NCBI GenBank assembly: GCA_027627225.1
Contig: CM051024.1
Location: forward strand, 45,555,847-45,619,846
Source of the DNA: Congeria kusceri
Taxonomy: Eukaryota > Mollusca > Bivalvia > Myida > Dreissenidae
DNA: 64,000 bases
Direction: 5' to 3'
Shown here: positions 58,259 through 64,000 of the stretch, piece after piece
Numbering within the stretch: position 1 is the first letter of the stretch
Layout: each line of letters opens with the position of its first letter
Translations under genes and position numbers: made by a program
The notes under the pieces: model-generated
Databases searched by the model: none
The model's input: the letters and a program-made list of their open reading frames with translations, nothing else
What the model was told of the DNA's origin: nothing

Positions 58259-58260
58259 TA

Positions 58261-59986
58261 GGTATGGGGAGTGGTTTGTGTAGATGATGCAGGATGGAGA
58301 AGTCACAGTAATGTATTGAGCATTTGTGTTTGAATGTTTATTTCTTCAAGTTTATTATTATTGAATCAAGAACATAAAAATTGTTTCTTGATAGTTTTCG
58401 TTCTAGGTTGAAGACCACAAAATGTATTTGCTGGTTTATAGTCTAATGTTGTAAATGCAAGATATTTCTTGTAATAAAATTATATTCTGTAGAGAGTATT
58501 ACATTGTAGAAAGTATGATTTTGTCATGACATTTTGTCGTCAATAGTTTTTAAATATCGTATGTGAAATTGAATATTGCAATGACTTAACCATGTTAATT
58601 TTATTTAATTTCAGGAAACATGTTGATTTTTTTTTATATGACTGTACTCGTTTCTCTAAAATTAATATTTCATGCAATAATACTATTTTGTCCATTTGAA
58701 ATGGAACAGACATGTTCTACATGTGTTGTTTACAATTTCAGGTACAACTGTATGTTGATTAAGGTTAAATATGCAATTTATTTCAGTTTCACACATGACA
58801 AATAATTTGATGCTATTTAATATCAAGATGCGTATTAAAATAAAATAACTGTTTGTATTCTGCTGTTCATATATTAACGGTGCAATGTAATTGTATATAA
58901 TTTCTATTGTGTTTTAGTTTTAATAAAAAAATTTGCCTGTATAATTATGATTTTCCCTTTTATTCATTCAATTGCAGGTAATGAAAGGGTCGGATAAAGA
59001 GATTTACCTGGTTGAGGTATTCAGTATGATAGACAACACTCAGAATGAATCCACCACTCAACACAGTTGTTCAAATAACACACACCAGAGCGGAACTACA
59101 ACACATGATGTTGCTGTTACAGTGCAACACACCTCCGCAAGTACCCAACACAAGGAACAGCAAGCAGGACATTGTGTAACACAAAAAGAGGACACCAAAC
59201 AAGATGGGATACTAGTAGACAAAAACTATTACTGAGGCTGGTACTGAGCCAAACACTGAACATTGTTCTAAATCCGCACACAATCAAAACATTTCAGAAG
59301 TGTTAAAATTGAATTGACCACATGCGGTGATCAATTTAGCAACTAGAGTAGGCAATATGGCACTCAGAACAAACGCCTTAAACCAGTGAAATACACGATT
59401 GGGAAAACCAGAACAATATGGAACAGGATTCTTCAGACTTAGATGATAATGAGCCACTTGGATGTTTGAGATATTAAAACATGTTCGAAGGAAGCTCATA
59501 GATGAATCCAATGAGACGCTGTTAGGATCAATGGCAATCTAGACGATGGTAAGAACAGCACGTGCATATAATTATTTTTGTGACCTGATGAAAAACAATG
59601 CTGATAAATTTTTATTTCTGCGGAAACAATGACAATGCAGCATTCTAGAAAGAAGCTTTTCTTTAATATATTTGAGACACTTAAAAAGAAATAGACTGTG
59701 GAACACAGGTATTGCAGATATTATGCCGCCTGCTGTTGCGAACTTTTTGGGGTGTATTATAAGAAGTTATTCAAGTGCTATATCAACGCCGTGATAAATA
59801 GAAACAATATGTAATAGTTAAATAAGTAAAATTGAAATAAAACATTATTACATTAATTAATATGTCATGTGCAACAATCTTGCGTCTCAGCGCGGAGCAA
59901 AAATCGATACTTCTCGCGTAAAATTTACATTGCTTTGATAGGGAGCTTTAAATATTATTTGCTGTAATTTCCTTATTTTTTCGGCG
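58261..59986. other. Non-coding stretch downstream of gypsy 2
   Basis: Mostly AT-rich. The frame 58978-59235 is preceded by a splice-acceptor-like TTCAATTGCAG and encodes a threonine-, glutamine- and histidine-rich peptide (NESTTQHSCSNNTHQSGTTT) without a recognised domain. It could be a remnant exon. No LTR copy was identified. Confidence 0.3.
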
Positions 59987-62317
59987 TAGATGTCTAAGAT
60001 CACTTTTGACCTAGATTTTTTGCGATAATTATGCAGCGGAAAATTTGATGCCAATATAATTTGGCAAATTTTCTAGTTTTAGGGAATGCAAACTTACAAC
60101 AATGGTTTAATGATTACCAACAACTGTTGCATATTTTGGGGGATTAAAATGTACATAATTGTTTACATAAGCTATTACAATAAAGTTATAAACATATCTT
60201 CGACATATACTCTAGAACTGAACATAATTATGAACATATTTTCTCGCTGTATGATAAGAACAGAATATTATATTCGTTCTCAGAATTAATCCACTGTTTT
60301 GTTTAGCCTTGCGGTACGCTCAATAAATAACAATTGATTCTAGTGAGTTCTACAAATCACGATCATTCTAAAATTAGCGCGCGTTAAGCTGCCGGTGTAT
60401 AGCTGTTATAATATACATGCATCAATTAGCGTCCAGAGAATCATAAGTTTTTTAATAAAATTATTGTGCATGTTTATTTGAAATTGAATGGTGGTTGCGT
60501 TTTATTAAGAATTAAATGGAATCGCACATTTATATCAACTTCTCCAGTAGATGTTAATCAACCTATAAAATGATATAAATAAATAAATAAAATGTGGTAA
60601 AATAAGTCTCGGAATACGTCGAAATGTTATTCGGCGCAGCTGTCAAAGATCACTGTTGACCTAGATAATTATGCAGCGGGGAAATTGAATGCTAATAGAA
60701 TTGGGCAATTTTTACAATTTAAGGGAATGCAAACTTACAACAATCGTTTAATGTCTTCTAATTATTGTTGCATACTTTCGGGGAGTAAATTTTATATAAT
60801 TGTTTACATAAGCGGTTAAAATAAGGTTATACAAATATCCTCGACGTATACTCTAATAATGAGGCTAATTAGAAAAGTATTTTCTCATTGTATGCTATAA
60901 ACAGAATGCTATAGTCATTCATGTAATGAAATAACTATTTAGTTTAGCCTGCATTTATATAAGCGGTACGCTCTATAAATAGCAATTGTGCAATGTTCTC
61001 ATTCATAAATCTCATTCACAGAGTTGCCGTTCCATGTAGCCCATTGATTCTAGCGAGTTCAACACATTCCAGAAACAGTACCGTCATTCTAAAAATAGCG
61101 CGCGTAGCTAGCTGCCGCTGTGTAGCTGTGTTAATGTACTCATACATGCATCAGTTAGCGTTCAGAGGATCATAAACCTAAAAATGTAATAAATGGGGCA
61201 TTTATATTTATAAACTTACTGTTAATTTGAATTTAAATTGTGGTTACGATTGAATCAGAATTATTTATAATTTCACCTTTCATTCAACTTCTCCAGTAGA
61301 TGTTATTCAATCTATAAATATCAATTGTGCAGTCTTCTCATTCATAAATCTCATTCACAGAGTTGCCGTTCCATGTAGCCCATTGATTCTAGCGAGTTCA
61401 ACACATTCCAGAAACAGTACCGTCATTCTAAACATAGCGCGCGTAGCTAGCAGCCGCTGTGTAGCTGTGTTAATATACTCGTACATGCATCAGTTAGCGT
61501 TCAGAGAATCATAAACCTAAAAATGTCAATAAATGGGTAATTTATATTTATACACTTACTGTTAATTTGAATTTAAATTGTGGTTACGATTGATTAAGAA
61601 TTATTCATAATTGCACCTTTCTATCAACTTCTCCAGTAGATGTTATTCAATTTGTAAAAAGATGCTACATTTTTCTATAGATAAAATGTTATGAAAGAAC
61701 ATTCGGAATACGTCGAATTGTTATTCGCGTAGCATGAATGCACGATTTGCAATAGTAATTATACATAGGAACCCTTTATATATCATATCTCTATTGAACA
61801 TAATTTCAAATCGTCATAGTGTAATGAATTTTTATGTTTGCGCTATGAAAATTAAAGTCTAAACATTTCAGAAATCGCTGAAAGTTCCCTGAATATTGAT
61901 TTATTTGCATAGACAGTATAAATGCTTAATTGACATCCAATCGTGTATATATTAGATAACTTCTACGAAGAATGTATGGTATATTACCTGTAATTTCAAT
62001 AACTGAAAAGACTCGTCTAATACATAACAATTTTAATTCATTTCCGAAATTATTTTCTTACATTGTTAATTTGTGAAATTGGCTTGACAAATTCAGATAA
62101 AAATTATGCAAACGTAAATTATTTTAGTTATTCATATACTATTGGTGAAAACATGGAACTGTATGATTGGTTTATTCACGGTACAGATATTAACAATAAT
62201 TTTATTTAATTTTAAATTAATAAATTTGTCTCAAATTAACTTTTGGGTCCGAGAAGTTTTCTTATGGTGTCCGAAAAATCTGGAGTCTGAGGAGTCACGT
62301 AACTGATCATCGTGGCC
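59987..62317 (+). repeat. Large dispersed repeat, copy B (inverted relative to copy A)
   Basis: This block matches the reverse complement of 3496-5936. Its first segment (CGGCGTAGATGTCTAAGATC, GACCTAGATTTTTTGCGATA, ATGCAGCGG, AATTTGATGCCAATAT) recurs at about 60632-60745, so the unit is duplicated with about 645-bp spacing. The end, TCCGAGAAGTTTTCTTATGG then TGTCCGAAAAATCTGG and GAGTCACGTAACTGATCATC, matches 3496-3600. It lacks the 1-kb triplicated segment of copy A. Non-coding. Confidence 0.6.
60975..61650 (+). repeat. 339-bp tandem duplication inside copy B
   Basis: The word CTCATTCACAGAGTTGCCG starts at 61011 and again at 61350, exactly 339 bp apart. Matching continues through CCATTGATTCTAGCGAGTTC, TAGCGCGCGTAGCTAGC, CATGCATCAGTTAGCGTTCA and AACTTCTCCAGTAGATGTTA with only a few differences. 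This is a recent duplication; an older, diverged relative lies at 60315-60560. Confidence 0.85.
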
Positions 62318-62469
62318 CTCTGGTATGTTTAGGTACTGACATTTCAACTATATTTCAACGCCGATTGTCTTTTTTTAAAGACAGTTCTTGATTCTGTTAT
62401 GTACAGTGCCATGCACACAAAGCAAACAGTGACATATTGTAAAATGACAAAATGTTTACCGTCTAGTTT

Positions 62470-62585
62470 TGTTGATTTATTTAGATTAAAAAGGTACCAC
62501 ATGACAAATAGCACCTTCTTGATGTCAGTAAGAAATCCTTTTATGCTCCATAAAGGTACCAAATGACAAATGGTACCTTTTTGCA
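62470..62585. repeat. GGTACC-flanked ATGACAAAT repeat
   Basis: AAGGTACCACATGACAAATA (about 62490) and AAGGTACCAAATGACAAATG followed by GTACCTT (about 62552-62578) are near copies; the second is bounded by GGTACC on both sides. Weaker relatives follow (GTATCATTTGTCACTG near 62640). The meaning is unknown. Confidence 0.4.
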
Positions 62586-62880
62586 TTGATCAGAGGATAA
62601 AAGTTGTGAAGGTAACAACGTGTCATAAAATGCCATATAGTATCATTTGTCACTGAAATATTTATAATTTGTTGAAAAATGTTGACGGTAAAAATGTGCC
62701 ATTTTATTACATTATACTCTTTTCCACCGAATTCTTTATAACATCTCGAGTGCTAAAACGTACCATACAACTAAATCCATTTAATATCCCTTTTAAAGGC
62801 AGTTTTTCATGACATACTTCTTTTCGAAGCTGACTTCCATATTTTCAACAGATATTTAAAGTTTTACTGTTATATCTTTA

Positions 62881-63005
62881 AATTCATCGTCGGATACCCA
62901 CGACTAATCATTCCGTTACACTCCAGCATTAGTCGTGGGTGAATCATCGTCGGATACCCACGTTCGACCCATTCCGCTCCTCTCCATTCATCGACGTGGG
63001 TCATT
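62881..63005. other. Two adjacent hairpins sharing a direct repeat
   Basis: Hairpin 1 pairs ACCCACGACTAAT (62896-62908) with ATTAGTCGTGGGT (62928-62940), a perfect 13-bp stem and 19-base loop. Hairpin 2 pairs ACCCACGTTCGA (62956-62967) with TCGACGTGGGT (62991-63001), with one bulge. Both begin with the direct repeat TCATCGTCGGATACCCACG. They lie about 130 bp before the helicase start codon. Confidence 0.7.
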
Positions 63006-63131
63006 ACGAACGCTTTTCGTCGTTTAAGGGTGTGTAAAATGCGGTGATTGCATTGGTTCCTTCGTGGTTTTATGAAGATATTTTGACCAATGATACGCCC
63101 GTACTAGACACACATCGGGTTTCTTGTCTAA

Positions 63132-64000
63132 ATGGCGATGTCCGTAGAATTAGAATATCATCAAGCATGCGAACATTTTAAAATTGAGAAATTAAGTGAG
63201 TTTCAAACAAAATGTATCACTCATCTCTTAGAAGGACGTGATGACTTTTTAAGCATCCGGACAAGTGGGGGAAAAAGGCTGGTTTATCAAATCTTTCAGT
63301 TTATTAAAGGTAATCAGTGCACTGCCTGTAAAGTTCTTGTCATTACACAACTCGTGTCAATCATGAAGGAACAATGTGAATACTTTACATCCTTAGGTTT
63401 CAATTCAACATTCATTGGACGAGATCCTTCTGAAGAATTAGATATTTTAGCAGGAGTGCATGACTTCATATATTCTTCAACAGAAATCTTGGTGTTCAGA
63501 AGTGGCGGGACTTGATGAGGACCAGTGCCTCCATTAAACTAATAGTTGTGGACGAAGCACATACAATTATACACTGGTAATAAACGATACCAACTAACCA
63601 TTCTGTTACTCCAGTATTATGAATTCAGTTTAAGCTTACTAAATTTATCTAAAACATGTAGACATTTATCATCCGATGATTTCAGCTATGTTGCTTAAGA
63701 AACAAAAGCTAAAATACAAAAAGTGAAATTGTAATATATAAAAATAGGAGTTGTATCGTTATTGTCTGCATTTATTTTATAGAATATTTTAAAATATATT
63801 AATACATACACTTTTTTATTTTAGGGGAGAGTCTGAAATTGAACAGAAGCATAAGCCATTTTGAGAGTGGTTTGGAAAGTTAAGAGTTCGTTCTTTAGTC
63901 CAGTGTCCCATCCTATTAATCACCGCCACGGCAAATAAAGCTGCTCGAACTAAAGCGAAACACTTGTTTGTTTGAAAAAATGTCTTTAAAGTATTGACAG
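63132..64000 (+). pseudogene. RecQ-like DEAH helicase fragment, two exons, broken
   Basis: Exon 1 starts MAMSVELEYHQACEHFKIEK, then LSEFQTKCITHLLEGRDDFL and SIRTSGGKRLVYQIF. The last corresponds to RecQ motif I (PTGSGKSxxYQ), but the invariant GKS/T is GKR. After a frameshift near 63480, another frame reads LIVVDEAHTIIHW (motif II, DEAH). A GT donor follows at 63577, and an AG acceptor at 63823-63824 restores the frame (WGESEIEQKHKPF). Exon 2 has an in-frame TGA at 63862-63864, then ILLITATANKAARTKAK (motif III region). It runs off the window. An intact relative would be a 3'-5' DNA unwinding enzyme of the nucleus; this copy looks dead. Confidence 0.7.

Larger units (their letters stand above)
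56182..58260 (+). mobile_element. Ty3/gypsy-like remnant 2: Gag joined to integrase, polymerase lost
   Basis: The plus strand shows Gag (56182 to about 57340) followed almost at once by integrase (57435 to about 58255). The protease, reverse transcriptase and RNase H domains normally between them (about 2-2.5 kb) are absent. Several stops and frameshifts are present. No 3' LTR was recognised downstream; a candidate 5' LTR is at 52535. Confidence 0.75.

Noticed and set aside
63132..63515. An intact short helicase gene
   Set aside because: The frame ends at a frameshift; the DEAH box follows in another frame, motif I has GKR, and exon 2 has a stop.

Overview
This is nuclear genomic DNA of a metazoan, most likely a marine bivalve or a close mollusc. 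The sequence is AT-rich, has no operons or bacterial gene density, and is packed with repeat types I associate with bivalve genomes: tandem arrays with 140-170 bp monomers that end in an AGCTCACC...GGTGAGCT hairpin, tRNA-derived short elements, hAT-like inverted-repeat elements, several LINE clades, Ty3/gypsy and DIRS-like remnants. No intact host protein-coding gene is visible. The species call is inference.

Layout. 0.4-0.75 kb: an inverted-repeat element (MITE) with two relatives at 33.0 and 39.1 kb. 1.0-1.9 kb: a tRNA-type SINE and a DIRS-like RNase H remnant. 3.5-5.9 kb: a repeat whose inverted, separately rearranged copy lies at 60.0-62.3 kb. 7.7-16.6 kb: two decayed minus-strand LINEs, both with RNase H after the reverse transcriptase (I-group architecture). 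16.6-22.2 kb: a decayed minus-strand gypsy Gag-protease region interrupted by a 5'-truncated LINE, followed by an unidentified broken ORF. 22.5-24.0 kb: about 22 short GC-rich palindromes spaced about 66 bp apart in an AT-rich background; an inverted shorter copy lies at 51.5-52.3 kb. 25-33 kb: four tandem-array blocks, one of them inserted inside a hAT-like element. 36.0-38.0 kb: two very long AGT trinucleotide tracts.

41.4-46.0 kb holds the best preserved element, an almost intact two-ORF LINE on the plus strand. One single-base frameshift breaks ORF2, and one UAG codon separates ORF1 from ORF2 in the same frame. 46.2-48.4 kb is a hAT-like element carrying a second hAT remnant with a BED zinc finger and a recognisable 8-bp target duplication. 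52.4-58.3 kb contains a candidate LTR with primer-binding site, a direct duplication, and a gypsy Gag-integrase remnant that has lost protease, reverse transcriptase and RNase H. The window ends in a broken intron-containing RecQ-like helicase (63.1-64.0 kb), preceded by two adjacent hairpins.

The genes do not form a pathway. The window is a layered graveyard of mobile elements. The most informative parts are the nesting order, the inverted repeat pairs, the palindrome arrays and the shared terminal hairpin of otherwise different arrays.
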